From: Prauserella flavalba
Lineage (GTDB): Bacteria > Actinomycetota > Actinomycetes > Mycobacteriales > Pseudonocardiaceae
DNA length: 64,000 bases
NCBI RefSeq assembly: GCF_003202235.1
Contig: NZ_MASU01000013.1
Span: 1 to 64,000 of the forward strand
Reading direction: 5' to 3'
Shown here: piece after piece, positions 16,993-25,933 of the stretch
Layout of the letters: every line of letters begins with the position of its first letter
Position numbering within the stretch: position 1 is the first letter of the stretch
Program-made: the position numbers and the translations under genes
Notes under the pieces: generated by a model
What the model was told of the DNA's origin: nothing
Seen by the model: only the letters and a program-made list of their open reading frames with translations
Database searches by the model: none

Positions 16993-18585
16993 ATGGCCGA
17001 AGCACTAGTTGACGCACTGATGCAGGTGCTCACACCGATGTCGCTGTTGATGATGGTCATCGGCGTCGCTCTTGGGTTCGTTGTCGGCATCCTGCCCGGG
17101 TTGGGCGGTGCGGTGACGCTGGCGCTGCTGTTGCCGTTCACGTTCGACATGGACCCGGTGCCGGCCTTCGCGCTCCTGCTCGGAATGTACGTTGTGGCCG
17201 CGACGGCAGGAGACATCACCTCGGTACTCTTCGGAATCCCGGGAGAGGCGTCATCGGCAGCGGTCGTGCTCGACGGGTACCCGATGACCCGGCGCGGCCG
17301 GGCAGGTCGTGCCCTGGGCGCCGTGCTGACCAGCTCTGGAATGGGCGCACTGTTCGGCGCGCTGGTGCTGGTACTGCTGATCCCGGTCATCCGGCCGGTC
17401 ATCATGAACATCGCGGAGCCGGAGTTCTTCGCTCTTGCCGTGTTGGGCCTGACCTTCGTGGTGACCCTGTCGTCGGGCAAGATGCTCAAAGGAGCCCTCG
17501 CCTGCATCGTGGGGCTGCTGGTTTCGCTGGTCGGGCTGGATCCGTTCACCAGTCAGCAGCGATTCACCTTCGGGTCGATGGATCTCTGGGACGGCATCAG
17601 CATCGTGCCGGTCGTGATCGGGCTCTTCGGTGGCGCCGAGGTGCTGCAGCTCATGATGCAGAAGAGGAGCGTCGCCTCGAGGCAGGCGGGAACCCCGGCT
17701 GTCTCCGGCGTCGGGGCAGGGATCCGCGACGCGCTGAAGCGGTGGCCGTTGGCGACACGTTCCGGAGCCATCGGCAGTGGGCTGAGCCTGGTGCCCGGGA
17801 TGGGTGGCTCGGTGGCTCAGTTCGTGGCCTACGGTCACGCCAAGTCCGTGTCGAAGAAGCCTGAGGAGTTCGGCAAGGGATCGGTCGAGGGAGTCATCGC
17901 CGCCGGTGCGACCGGGGTGGCCAAAGACTGCGGTTCGCTGATCCCGACTGTCGCGTTCGGCATCCCTGGATCGGCGTCGAGTGCCGTACTTCTGAGCGCA
18001 TTCCTGATCCTCGGGCTCGATCCGGGCAAAGAGATGCTCACCACCGAACTCGACGTGACGATGTCGTTCGTCTGGATCGCTTTGTTCGCGACCGTGATCG
18101 CGATTGGAGTAGCGCTCGCCTTGGTTCGCCCGCTGGCGAAGCTGACCCACATCTCCGGACCGTTGCTGGTCCCGTTCCTGATGCTGTTGCTCTCGATCGG
18201 TGCCTTCGCGGAGAACAACGCCTGGACCGATGTCTTCCTGATGCTCGTCTTCGTCGCTATTGGTGTCGCCTGCATTCGATGGGACTGGCCGCGAGTGCCC
18301 CTGCTGCTCGGGTTCGTACTCGGCGCGGTCTTGGAGAGCAACCTGTTTCTCTCCGGCCAGCTCTTCGGCGCCGGCTGGATCACCCGGCCGGTGGTGATCG
18401 GAGTCGGTGTCGTGATCGCCGCGGTGCTCGTGATGCATTTCGTTCGTGAAGCGCGCACTCGGCAGCGGAAGACCTCCGTGAAGAAGGCAGTGGCCGAGAC
18501 AGCAGAGCGCGATCCGGCAGACCCCGTGCTGACCACGACCGCGCCCGGGGAGAGCCCGGACGTGTCCGAGGGAGACAAGCGATGA
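16993..18585 (+). CDS. tctA: Tripartite tricarboxylate transporter large permease, TctA family
   Basis: A 530-residue integral membrane protein of the TctA family, the 12-TM-type subunit of tripartite tricarboxylate transporters. The hallmark VVGILPGLGGAVTLALLLPF is near residue 29, and the pseudo-repeat in the second half has SGLSLVPGMGGSVAQF and KDCGSLIPTVAFGIPGSASSAVLL. It imports organic anions with the TctB subunit and the periplasmic-type TctC protein encoded next. With a Rieske dioxygenase and a decarboxylase-type aldolase nearby, an aromatic carboxylate is a plausible cargo. The C-terminal tail of about 35 residues is charged and probably cytoplasmic. Confidence 0.92.
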   Translation: MAEALVDALMQVLTPMSLLMMVIGVALGFVVGILPGLGGAVTLALLLPFTFDMDPVPAFALLLGMYVVAATAGDITSVLFGIPGEASSAAVVLDGYPMTRRGRAGRALGAVLTSSGMGALFGALVLVLLIPVIRPVIMNIAEPEFFALAVLGLTFVVTLSSGKMLKGALACIVGLLVSLVGLDPFTSQQRFTFGSMDLWDGISIVPVVIGLFGGAEVLQLMMQKRSVASRQAGTPAVSGVGAGIRDALKRWPLATRSGAIGSGLSLVPGMGGSVAQFVAYGHAKSVSKKPEEFGKGSVEGVIAAGATGVAKDCGSLIPTVAFGIPGSASSAVLLSAFLILGLDPGKEMLTTELDVTMSFVWIALFATVIAIGVALALVRPLAKLTHISGPLLVPFLMLLLSIGAFAENNAWTDVFLMLVFVAIGVACIRWDWPRVPLLLGFVLGAVLESNLFLSGQLFGAGWITRPVVIGVGVVIAAVLVMHFVREARTRQRKTSVKKAVAETAERDPADPVLTTTAPGESPDVSEGDKR

Positions 18586-19103
18586 GGACGAACCCGGTTA
18601 CTCCGACCGTCACCGCCGCGCGGCCTCGACGCGTTCTGGTCGCCGATCTGGTCGGTGGCCTGCTGATGGTGGGCATCATGGTGGGCGCCTATGTGATGAC
18701 CCGCTCGCTCTCGCCGCAGGCGGCCGAGTTCCCGGCCGCGATCAGCATCGCCGGTGCCGCACTGGGGGTGGTGCTTGTCATCCGGGCGCTGATCGGTACC
18801 CGGGAGGCTCCGCACGACCACTCCGAGACGGAAGACGACGACCTCGACTACGTCTTCCACACTGCGAGCACAATGCAATGGCTGGCGACGCTCGCATGGT
18901 TCATCGCCTTCTTCGCGTCGCTCTACGTCCTTGGCCTGTACGCCACCTCGATGCTGTTCACCGTGCTCTACCTGCGCTTCCAAGACAAACGTTCCTGGGT
19001 CTTCTCGGGTATCTACGCAGTCATCCTCACCGGCGTGCTGTACCTCGCCTTCAATGTCCTGCTCGTCCAGCCGGTCCCGGCCGGTTACTTCGGGCTGGCC
19101 TGA
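18582..19103 (+). CDS. tctB: Tripartite tricarboxylate transporter small permease, TctB family
   Basis: A 173-residue membrane protein with four predicted hydrophobic segments (residues about 20-40, 48-66, 97-117 and 130-160), as expected for TctB. It overlaps the tctA stop by 4 bases (ATGA). Its family has low sequence conservation, and the assignment rests on size, topology and its place between tctA and tctC. A charged loop (HDHSETEDDDLDY) separates the two helix pairs. Confidence 0.85.
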   Translation: MRTNPVTPTVTAARPRRVLVADLVGGLLMVGIMVGAYVMTRSLSPQAAEFPAAISIAGAALGVVLVIRALIGTREAPHDHSETEDDDLDYVFHTASTMQWLATLAWFIAFFASLYVLGLYATSMLFTVLYLRFQDKRSWVFSGIYAVILTGVLYLAFNVLLVQPVPAGYFGLA

Positions 19104-19146
19104 CCCGTCCGCGGCCCCACGGGCCTACCTACCGAGAGATGATGAG

Positions 19147-20178
19147 ATGAACAAACTCCGCATCGCGGCGTTCGCCGTTGCCGTCGCATTGGCATTGACG
19201 GGCTGTCAGGGCCCGGGTATCAGCGGTGGCGAGAGCCAGGCCTCTGGCAACTTCGAAGGCGAGACCATTGATCTCGTCGTGCCTTTCGAGACAGGCGGCG
19301 GCTACGACCAGTACGCTCGGCAGCTCGCGCCTGCATTGGAGAAGGAACTCGGCGCTACCGTCAACGTGATCAACAAGCCCGGCGCTGGCGGGCTGCTCGC
19401 GATCAATGAGCTGATGCGGGCGAAGCCGGACGGGACCACGATCGAGATCCTGAACATGACGGGCGTCGTGGGTAGCGCACTCGCCGAGGCCGAGGGTGTG
19501 GAATTTGACCCGGCCAAGTTCAGCTACATCGGCCGACTCGCCTCCGAGCCGGATGTCGTGATCACGGCGGCGGACGGCGACATCAAGTCGTACGAGGACC
19601 TGAAGGCGGCTGCCGACGATGGCGGTGTGAAGTTCGGCGCCACCGGGCCGGGTTCGAACGAGTACGTCGATCCGGTCGTGTTGGAGACCGGATTCGGGAT
19701 CAAGAACGAAATCGTCACCGGCTTCAATGGCTCTGGTGCGGCAGCGCTCTCGCTGGTCCAGGGGAACTTCGACGCCTACTCGCGCTCGTTGAGCAGTCAG
19801 CAGCCGACGATCGACGCCGGTGATGGCCGACCGATCCTGGTACTGGGCCGTCAGCCGGTCAAGGCGTTCCCGGAGGTGCCGACCCTGATCGACGTCGCCG
19901 ACGACGCGAAGAGCAAGAAGCTCGCGGAGTTCCACGCCGACGTGCTCGAGAGCGGACGGACGCTGGCTGCTCCGCCGAACATGGATGAGAACCGCCTGGC
20001 GGAGCTGCGCAAGGCCTTCGACGCGGTGGTCCAGAACAAGGACTACATAGCTGCGGCCGAGAAGGCTGGGCGTCCGATCGCCTACACCGCTGGTGTCGAT
20101 GTCCAGAAGTCCGTCGAGGGTCTGATGGACGCGCCGCAGGACTACATCAACATCATCAAGAAGGCCTACGAAGGCTGA
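19147..20178 (+). CDS. tctC: Tripartite tricarboxylate transporter substrate-binding lipoprotein, TctC family
   Basis: A 343-residue binding protein. The signal peptide ends in lipobox LTGC (Cys20), so it is membrane-tethered. TctC marks are IDLVVPFETGGGYDQYARQL near 42-61, VINKPGAGGLLAINEL near 75, and KFGATGPGSNEY in the second lobe. The ATG at 19147 gives a proper signal sequence; upstream in-frame codons run into shadow sequence of tctB. It is the last gene of the transporter operon, with a strong hairpin 33 bases after the stop. Confidence 0.92.
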   Translation: MNKLRIAAFAVAVALALTGCQGPGISGGESQASGNFEGETIDLVVPFETGGGYDQYARQLAPALEKELGATVNVINKPGAGGLLAINELMRAKPDGTTIEILNMTGVVGSALAEAEGVEFDPAKFSYIGRLASEPDVVITAADGDIKSYEDLKAAADDGGVKFGATGPGSNEYVDPVVLETGFGIKNEIVTGFNGSGAAALSLVQGNFDAYSRSLSSQQPTIDAGDGRPILVLGRQPVKAFPEVPTLIDVADDAKSKKLAEFHADVLESGRTLAAPPNMDENRLAELRKAFDAVVQNKDYIAAAEKAGRPIAYTAGVDVQKSVEGLMDAPQDYINIIKKAYEG

Positions 20179-20211
20179 TCAAGCTGGATCGAGCCGGCTG
20201 GCACCCCCTGC

Positions 20212-20251
20212 ACGCAAGGTGGCCCAGGCAGGTACCTGGGCCACCTTGCGT
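20212..20251. terminator. Bidirectional hairpin terminator between tctC and the IclR gene
   Basis: Perfect 17-bp inverted repeat: left arm 20212-20228 (ACGCAAGGTGGCCCAGG), 6-base loop CAGGTA, right arm 20235-20251. It lies between the convergent tctC (stop 20178) and iclR-type gene (stop 20267), so it can serve both. No T-run follows, which is usual in actinobacteria. Confidence 0.85.
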
Positions 20252-20266
20252 TCGCTGGGGCGAGAT

Positions 20267-21091
20267 CTACCCGTCGTGGAGGGCGTTCCCGAGGTCCTCG
20301 GCGGTCTTGCGCAGCACCGAGACCGTGTAGTCCCGGCGTTCGGGTGGCATGCGGTTTTCTGGGGCGGAGGCGTTGATGGCCGCGACTGTGAAGCCGCGCT
20401 GGTTGCGTACCTCTGTAGCGAGCGAGATGACGCCGTCGTCACGATGGTTGAACGCGTAGCCGGAGGAGCGCACGGCTGTGAGCTGGTGTTCGAGATCTTC
20501 GAGGTCGATCTCCGGTATTTCCTCATCCTTGGCGAGTGTGGCTCCGGTCAGCGCTGCCCGGAGTTGGTCGGCGGTGAGGCCGGCCAGGATGGCCTTGCCG
20601 GTGGCGGTCTGGTGAGCCGGAAAGAGCTGACCGGTGCGATCGGCGACGCGCAGTGGCTGGCTCGACTCCACGCCGGCGATATATCGGATGTGCCCGCCTT
20701 CGAGTTGGGCGAGCTGGACGGTCTCGTCCAGGGTGCGTGCCAACTGGTGCAGGAACGGCTGTGCCAATGAGCGCAGGTCGAGACTGCGTACGGCGCCGTA
20801 GCCGATCTCGAGCAGAGCTGGGCCGGCGGTGTAGGCGCCGTGGCCGCCGGGGTGGCGGACGAAGTCGTAGTGCGTCAGCATCGCGAGCAGGCGGTGTGCG
20901 GTGGAGTGGGCGACACCGAGTTCGCTGGACACGTCGGAGAGTCGCACTTGCTGTCGATCTCGAAACATCAAGAGCAGACGGAGTGCGTTGTCGACCGAGG
21001 AGATCGGATACGACGGCTTCTTCTTCCGGTCGGATCCGCGCGCACTGGCTGCGCTCGACGCTGCTGCATCCGGGCTGCTCGTTTCGTTCAT
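20267..21091 (-). CDS. IclR family transcriptional regulator
   Basis: A 274-residue IclR-type regulator. The winged helix-turn-helix covers about residues 30-90 (SSVDNALRLLLMFRDRQQVRLSDVSSELGVAHSTAHRLLAML in three pieces). The effector domain follows, with RYIAGVESSQPLRV, PAHQTATGKAILAGL and SLATEVRNQRGFTVAAINASAP, all family signatures. Such proteins commonly control aromatic-acid catabolism. ATG 21091 is preferred over an upstream in-frame ATG at 21172, because the extra residues overlap the neighbouring terminator and show no homology. It lies between the transporter and dioxygenase operons and is the obvious candidate regulator of both. Confidence 0.9.
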   Translation of the reverse strand: MNETSSPDAAASSAASARGSDRKKKPSYPISSVDNALRLLLMFRDRQQVRLSDVSSELGVAHSTAHRLLAMLTHYDFVRHPGGHGAYTAGPALLEIGYGAVRSLDLRSLAQPFLHQLARTLDETVQLAQLEGGHIRYIAGVESSQPLRVADRTGQLFPAHQTATGKAILAGLTADQLRAALTGATLAKDEEIPEIDLEDLEHQLTAVRSSGYAFNHRDDGVISLATEVRNQRGFTVAAINASAPENRMPPERRDYTVSVLRKTAEDLGNALHDG

Positions 21092-21144
21092 AGGAAAGTC
21101 TTTCTGCTGTGCGACCGAGCTATCATAACGCCAGATGCGACGAA

Positions 21145-21179
21145 AGCCCCGGTGCACCGAGTGTCGGTGCACCGGGGCT
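21145..21179. terminator. Hairpin terminator downstream of the dioxygenase operon
   Basis: Perfect 16-bp inverted repeat: AGCCCCGGTGCACCGA at 21145-21160, loop GTG, right arm at 21164-21179. It lies 20 bases past the stop of the beta-subunit gene on the minus strand. It also lies in the region upstream of the IclR start, so it separates the two transcription units. Confidence 0.8.
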
Positions 21180-21198
21180 GGTCGTTTGCCCGGCTGGG

Positions 21199-21774
21199 TC
21201 AGATGAAGATCGAGAGGTTCTTGGCCAGCAGAACCGACTGGTCGAGGAGAAGCGTGCGACGCACGACCTTCCAGTCGTCGCCGGCTCGGCGCAGGACGTC
21301 GCGTCGGCGACCGACGAGAATGTCGGTCTCGTCGGAGACTCGGTTTCGATAGACCAGGAATCGCCCGGAGATCTCGACCTCGGGTAGGTCCACGCGGGTG
21401 AGGCGGAGGTTGGTCAGCAGGTGGGAGACGCGGGAGACGGGTTCCTCGGCCCAGTGCACACCGGTCATCAGCTGCGTCACCCGGAACTCGACGGTTGATT
21501 TGGGCTCGTCGAACCAGCAGACCTCGGCGCCGAGCTTGGTGTTCTCGTTGTCCGCGACATCAGCGAACGGGACGTTCATCCGCAGGGGCACGGAGTAGCG
21601 GTAGTCGTCGTCGAGCAGTTCGAGCCACTCGGTGTAGCGCCGCTCGTCGAGCAGGTCGGCCTCGCGGTAGAGGAAGTCGCTGACGTCGGCCAGTAGCTCA
21701 CGCAGTTGCGGCTTGGAGAGCCCGGACTCGTTGACGAGTTGCGGCTTCCCCTGCTCATGGGTCAGCGTGCTCAT
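21199..21774 (-). CDS. Aromatic-ring-hydroxylating dioxygenase, beta (small) subunit
   Basis: A 191-residue SnoaL/NTF2-like small subunit of a Rieske non-heme iron dioxygenase. Family features are SDFLYREADLLDERRYTEWLELLDDDYRYSVP near 31-62 (shown across two stretches) and the C-terminal DILVGRRRDVLRRAGDDWKV. Beta subunits have a structural role in the alpha3beta3 hexamer. The start at 21774 overlaps the alpha stop by 4 bases (ATGA). The operon order on this strand is ferredoxin, reductase, alpha, beta. Confidence 0.92.
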   Translation of the reverse strand: MSTLTHEQGKPQLVNESGLSKPQLRELLADVSDFLYREADLLDERRYTEWLELLDDDYRYSVPLRMNVPFADVADNENTKLGAEVCWFDEPKSTVEFRVTQLMTGVHWAEEPVSRVSHLLTNLRLTRVDLPEVEISGRFLVYRNRVSDETDILVGRRRDVLRRAGDDWKVVRRTLLLDQSVLLAKNLSIFI

Positions 21775-23219
21775 GCCTGCCCTTCCAGCTCCGCGGCGCT
21801 CTTGGCCTGCCGCTCCTTGATCCGGTCGATGCGCTCGTCCACCTGGGCGCGTTCTGTGAGCTCTTGCTGGCTCAGGTTGTCGACGTACTCCGCCCAGCGT
21901 CGGTAGAACGCTCGGGCGTTGACCTCGCCGGCGATGGCGTGGTCGGAGTGCACGGCCCGGTCGAGTTCGCTGGGCTGCTCGCGGTCCAGCCCCTGCTGGT
22001 AGTTGTACGGGTAGCGCCGGGCGACCACGCCGCGGCTGGCGTTGGTGGCGTAATCCCAGTTCTCCATGTCGTCCTGTTCGGTCATGCCCGCGGGGCCGCC
22101 GTAGCGCATGTAGTACTGCCGCAGCCATTCGCGGACGAAGTCCGGGGCGTCCTTGTCGACGAGGAACCAGCGCCAGACCTCGGTCTCGGTCGGGCTGATT
22201 GGATGCGCGACCAGGATCGACCGTGGGAAGCCTGCCGCGAACGACATGTTCGGGAACATCGTGGCCGGACCACGTCCACCCAGCGGGCGACCTTCGGCTC
22301 GGAGCTTCTCGGCACGCTTGTTCCACGCGTGCTCGAAGTATTCGGTCAGCTCAGGCTCGGCGAACTCCGGATAGGGGAGCTCGTAGTCGAGGTTGTCCGA
22401 CGCGCCGTGGCCGAGACGGAAGGACGTCTTCATCCGGCCCTTGGAGAAGCCGCCCTGGTTCTGCCGCTCGCCGTGGCGCCGCTTGCCCTTCCCGCCGGGG
22501 CCGATGCCGACGGCCTCAACCGACGCATGCGTGGACGCGCCGTGGTAGGTGTCGCCGAGGAAGTTCTCGGATACGAACTTCCAATTCGACTTGATCCTCC
22601 ACTTGAGGACGCCGTGGAAGACCTCGGTGCCTCCCTCAGTACCGTCGAAGGCGTCGGCGAGGTTGTCCAGCCACCAGTGAAAGTCGCCGACGTAATCGAG
22701 GAAGTCGGGGGCTTGCTCGTCCCAGGTAGCGAAGACCAGGCCCTTGTAGTTGTGCACCCGCGGGCAGCGGACCAGGCCCCACTTGGCCTTCTCCAGCTGC
22801 CCCTGGTAGGCGGACTTCAGGTGCGGGACGCCGTGGAGGTCGCCCGGGACGTCGACCAGTGAGCCGTCGATGCTGTACGACCAGGCGTGGTACGGGCAGG
22901 TGAACTGCATCGTGTTGCCCTCGTCGTACCGGCACACCTTCATGCCACGGTGGCGGCACGAGTTGAGCAGGACGTAGATCTCGCCCCTGTCGTCGCGGGT
23001 CAGCAGAACCGGGTCCGAGCCCATCCACGAGCTGAAGTAGTCGCCCGGGTTGGGAACTTGCGAGGCGTGTCCGACGAAGAGCCAGGCGCGTGGGAAGAGG
23101 TTTTCCAGTTCCTGCTTGTGGATGGCTTCGTCGACGAAGATCTCACGGCTGATCTCACCGGCGGTGATGTCGATCAGGTCACTGACCCGTTGTGACGGGA
23201 GGGACTGGTCGATCGTCAT
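21771..23219 (-). CDS. Aromatic-ring-hydroxylating dioxygenase, alpha (large) subunit
   Basis: A 482-residue catalytic subunit. The Rieske [2Fe-2S] ligands are Cys88-x-His90 and Cys108-x2-His111 (NSCRHRG, CPYHAW). The mononuclear iron site is seen as GDTYHGASTHAS, with the two His ligands about residue 250; the Asp before TYH is the bridging acid. The long C-terminal domain with EVWRWFLVDKDAP resembles phthalate/PAH-type dioxygenases rather than benzoate types. It inserts O2 into an aromatic acid using electrons from the ferredoxin and reductase encoded upstream. ATG 23219 is preferred (GAAAGGA 6-7 bases upstream); the longer frame to 23297 is basic shadow. Confidence 0.93.
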   Translation of the reverse strand: MTIDQSLPSQRVSDLIDITAGEISREIFVDEAIHKQELENLFPRAWLFVGHASQVPNPGDYFSSWMGSDPVLLTRDDRGEIYVLLNSCRHRGMKVCRYDEGNTMQFTCPYHAWSYSIDGSLVDVPGDLHGVPHLKSAYQGQLEKAKWGLVRCPRVHNYKGLVFATWDEQAPDFLDYVGDFHWWLDNLADAFDGTEGGTEVFHGVLKWRIKSNWKFVSENFLGDTYHGASTHASVEAVGIGPGGKGKRRHGERQNQGGFSKGRMKTSFRLGHGASDNLDYELPYPEFAEPELTEYFEHAWNKRAEKLRAEGRPLGGRGPATMFPNMSFAAGFPRSILVAHPISPTETEVWRWFLVDKDAPDFVREWLRQYYMRYGGPAGMTEQDDMENWDYATNASRGVVARRYPYNYQQGLDREQPSELDRAVHSDHAIAGEVNARAFYRRWAEYVDNLSQQELTERAQVDERIDRIKERQAKSAAELEGQA

Positions 23220-23259
23220 GGAAGTCCTTTCTTGGGTGTCCGCGCGAGGGGATGGCGAC

Positions 23260-24513
23260 TCAGGCGGAAACGGGTTTGGCGCGGTCGGCGAGATCACGGA
23301 GCTTGGTGAGGACCTCGGCTACCGGGGTGCCGGTCCGCCAGGCGGACCGGCAGGCCGCGATCGCCCTCGGCCAGCCGAACGTGACGGCTGCGGCAAGTCG
23401 ACCTTCGTACGCATAAAGAGCTGCCGTCCGCTCGATACCCCCGGCTTCGAAGTGGTGGAGCGACACGGAGGTGCTCTCATGGGGGCGGCCGACCATCTGG
23501 ATCTTCGTGCCGAACTGGTCGGACCAGAAGTACGGTGCCTTGAGTGGCTCGGGCGTCGCCACCGGGTCGACGATCTGGCGAGCTACCACGTGAGCCTGTT
23601 CGACCGCATTGGTCCAGTGCTCGACGCGGTAATGCTTGTTAGTTCCTGGGTCGACCTGACGTGCCACGTCACCGATGGCGTAAACGCCTTCGGCGTGCGG
23701 GCCGAACCCGCTCGCGAGGACGGCACAGCCGGCGTCGACGAAGACGCCGTCGCCGATCTTGAGGCCCGAATTCTCCAGCCACTCGCTGTTGGGAGTCGCC
23801 CCGATGCCGAGGACAACGGTCGCTGCCTCGAGTACACGCCCGTCGACCAGCCGGACCAGCGTCTGATCGCCGGACTTCTCGATCGCGTTCACACTGGCTT
23901 GTGTGACCAGGTCAACGCCGTTGGAGCGGTGCAGATCGGTGACCAGGCCGCCGACCTCGCGGCCAAACACCCGTGCGAACGGCGAGGCCAACGCCTCGGT
24001 CATGGTGACCTCGGCACCGAGGTTGCGGAGCGAGGAGGCGACCTCAGCACCGATGAAGCCGGCGCCGACGACCACGACCGGGCCGAGGGCTGCCCGGGCC
24101 GCAAGTGCACGGGAGTCACGCATCTCGCGGACGGTGTAGACACTGTCGAGGTCAGTGAGGCCCGGAGCCAATGATCGCGGGCGAACGCCTGTCGCGATGA
24201 CCAGCGCGTCGTAGTCCAACTCGTCGCCGTCGGAGAGGCTCACCACCATCGAGTCGATGTCGATGCTCTCCGCGCGGGTCCCGAGCTTCGCCCGGGTGTT
24301 GATGGCTTCCCATCCGCCGTCGCCAAGGAGGGAGATCTCTTCCTCGGTCTGGGTCCCGAGCAGCAGTTGCTTCGACAGCGGCGGCTTGTCGTAAGGCTGC
24401 TCACTCTCCTCGCCGACGACCGTGACGTCGCCCTCAAAGCCGAGTCGGCGTAGCTCCTGGGCCGTCCGGACGCCACCGACCGAGGCCCCGACGATGACGA
24501 CGTGGTCGCTCAA
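23260..24513 (-). CDS. Ferredoxin reductase (NAD(P)/FAD-dependent, Rieske dioxygenase system)
   Basis: A 417-residue FAD/NAD(P)H oxidoreductase of the ferredoxin-reductase (BphA4-like) family. The FAD-binding Rossmann motif is at the N-terminus (VVIVGASVGGVRTAQELR) and the NAD-binding motif near 150 (VVVGAGFIGAEVASSLRNLG). YDKPPLSKQLL is typical of this group, and a GVYAIGDVAR FAD loop is near 285. The start is TTG at 24513, overlapping the ferredoxin stop as TTGA; no ATG or GTG fits the homologous start. It passes NADH electrons to the ferredoxin. A 40-base gap separates it from the alpha subunit gene. Confidence 0.9.
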   Translation of the reverse strand: MSDHVVIVGASVGGVRTAQELRRLGFEGDVTVVGEESEQPYDKPPLSKQLLLGTQTEEEISLLGDGGWEAINTRAKLGTRAESIDIDSMVVSLSDGDELDYDALVIATGVRPRSLAPGLTDLDSVYTVREMRDSRALAARAALGPVVVVGAGFIGAEVASSLRNLGAEVTMTEALASPFARVFGREVGGLVTDLHRSNGVDLVTQASVNAIEKSGDQTLVRLVDGRVLEAATVVLGIGATPNSEWLENSGLKIGDGVFVDAGCAVLASGFGPHAEGVYAIGDVARQVDPGTNKHYRVEHWTNAVEQAHVVARQIVDPVATPEPLKAPYFWSDQFGTKIQMVGRPHESTSVSLHHFEAGGIERTAALYAYEGRLAAAVTFGWPRAIAACRSAWRTGTPVAEVLTKLRDLADRAKPVSA

Positions 24514-24707
24514 CGCACGTCCTCCAGCCAGATGGCGGCTACCGGGCAGCTGCGGATCGCCTCGTCCGCGGTGTCCCGCTCTTCCTGGGTGACGTGCTCC
24601 TCGCGAACCACGACCAGCCCGTCGTCGTCCAGGTCGAAATGCCTCTCGTCGATGGCAACGCAGTTGCCGTACCCCTGACATTTGGCCAGGTCACTCGCCA
24701 CTCTCAT
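24510..24707 (-). CDS. Ferredoxin, [3Fe-4S] type
   Basis: A 65-residue small acidic ferredoxin with three cluster cysteines: Cys10 and Cys16 in KCQGYGNCV, and Cys54 in RSCPVAAI. The middle cysteine of a [4Fe-4S] motif is Tyr/Gly here, as in actinobacterial P450/dioxygenase [3Fe-4S] ferredoxins. It is the first gene of the minus-strand dioxygenase operon and couples the reductase (TTGA overlap) to the Rieske alpha subunit. Its promoter region is shared with the divergent MFS gene and contains a strong palindrome. Confidence 0.9.
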   Translation of the reverse strand: MRVASDLAKCQGYGNCVAIDERHFDLDDDGLVVVREEHVTQEERDTADEAIRSCPVAAIWLEDVR

Positions 24708-24726
24708 CGGTTCTTGCTCCCATATC

Positions 24727-24749
24727 GTGTAATGGAGGTACCATTACAC
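24727..24749. promoter_or_regulatory. Palindromic operator between the ferredoxin and MFS genes
   Basis: Perfect 9-bp arms, GTGTAATGG (24727-24735) and CCATTACAC (24741-24749), separated by AGGTA. It lies in the 43-base gap between divergent genes and ends one base before the MFS ATG. Binding there would block the MFS start and the ferredoxin promoter together. The size suits a GntR/FCD or IclR dimer; such genes lie at 25934 and 20267. Confidence 0.7.
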
Positions 24750-24750
24750 T

Positions 24751-25908
24751 ATGAGTGCCGACCGGGAGCGTCAACCGTCGCGATTCGAGAACGCGTATGT
24801 CGGCCTCGCAGGGGCGCTCTTCACCTTCGCGATGGGGTTGTCGGCCGTGGCGATCCCGCTCTTCGCTCTGTCCGCCGGCTACAGCGCTGGTCAGGTTGGG
24901 CTTCTCGTTGCCCTGTCGGCCTGCGCGCAGCTGGGCATCAGGGCGGGCATGGGCGCACTGATGCGCCATGTCGCTCCCAAGCACTTCGTCAGTGCCGCAG
25001 GCGTGCTCATATCGCTCTCGTGTCTGGTGCTCGTGGTCTCGACAGGGTGGTGGGCTTTTGCCTGCTCCCAGCTCGCCCAGGGTGCGGCTCGGGGCTTCTT
25101 CTGGACGGGGGCGCAGACACATGTCGTGCGCACCAGCCATTCGTCGGTGGCCGCGATCGCGCGGATCAACCTGACCTCCGGGATCGGACAGATTCTCGGT
25201 CCGCTGCTTGCGGGGCCCGCGATTCAGCACCTTTCAGTCGCGTGGACCCTGTCGTGCGCGGGAATCGCCGGCGCGCTCGCGGTGCTGCCTTCGTCGCTCA
25301 TGGTCTGCCTGCCGCCCCTTCGCCCGGCAAAGAAACGCCGGGCGGCGCGGAGCGCGTGGCGACGGTCGGGGGTCGGGCTCGCGAGCTGGGCCGGTGCCTC
25401 CGCGGGCGGTTGGCGCGCGATGATGAACTCCTACGTACCCGTCGTCCTCGCAGAGGCCGGGCATGCCGCTTCCGCGATCGGCGTCGTAGTGGCGGTGGCC
25501 AACAGCATGTCGATCGCGGGTGGCGCGGGTGCTGGGTGGATCAGGGCTCGCAGGCTGAGGCTCGCGCTCGTTGCCGGCATGATGACAACCGGGGTCGGCC
25601 TCGCGATGTTCGGTCTCCTCGGCGGCGATCTGGTGGCTGCTGCCACCGCGCTTGCGGTATCGGGGATTGGTGCTGGTCTCCTGCAAACCGTCGGTCCTGC
25701 CCTCGCGAGTGAGACGGTGAACCCCGAGGAGCGCGGCGAGGCGATCGCGACGGCAGGTACCTACCGTGCTGCCGCGCTGTTGATCACACCCCTGGGCGTC
25801 GCCGCGCTGCTCACCATGATGGCGACCTCCGCCGCGGTCGCGCTCACAGGGCTCGTCATGGTGAGCGCGACGGTCCTCAATCGCAGGGGCAACGAGACAT
25901 CCGATTAG
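24751..25908 (+). CDS. MFS transporter
   Basis: A 385-residue major facilitator superfamily protein with about 12 hydrophobic segments in two halves (for example ALFTFAMGLSAVAIPLFAL near 17 and VGLLVALSACAQLGI near 46). Arg/Lys-rich loops fit inside-positive topology, including the central loop KKRRAARSAWRR near 193. The substrate is not evident. Being divergent from the dioxygenase operon and sharing its operator, it may export or import the aromatic substrate or a product. The ribosome site GGAGG sits inside the palindrome, about 12 bases before the ATG, so a bound regulator could also limit initiation. Confidence 0.85.
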   Translation: MSADRERQPSRFENAYVGLAGALFTFAMGLSAVAIPLFALSAGYSAGQVGLLVALSACAQLGIRAGMGALMRHVAPKHFVSAAGVLISLSCLVLVVSTGWWAFACSQLAQGAARGFFWTGAQTHVVRTSHSSVAAIARINLTSGIGQILGPLLAGPAIQHLSVAWTLSCAGIAGALAVLPSSLMVCLPPLRPAKKRRAARSAWRRSGVGLASWAGASAGGWRAMMNSYVPVVLAEAGHAASAIGVVVAVANSMSIAGGAGAGWIRARRLRLALVAGMMTTGVGLAMFGLLGGDLVAAATALAVSGIGAGLLQTVGPALASETVNPEERGEAIATAGTYRAAALLITPLGVAALLTMMATSAAVALTGLVMVSATVLNRRGNETSD

Positions 25909-25933
25909 AATCGACCGAGACTGAAGGAGTGGC

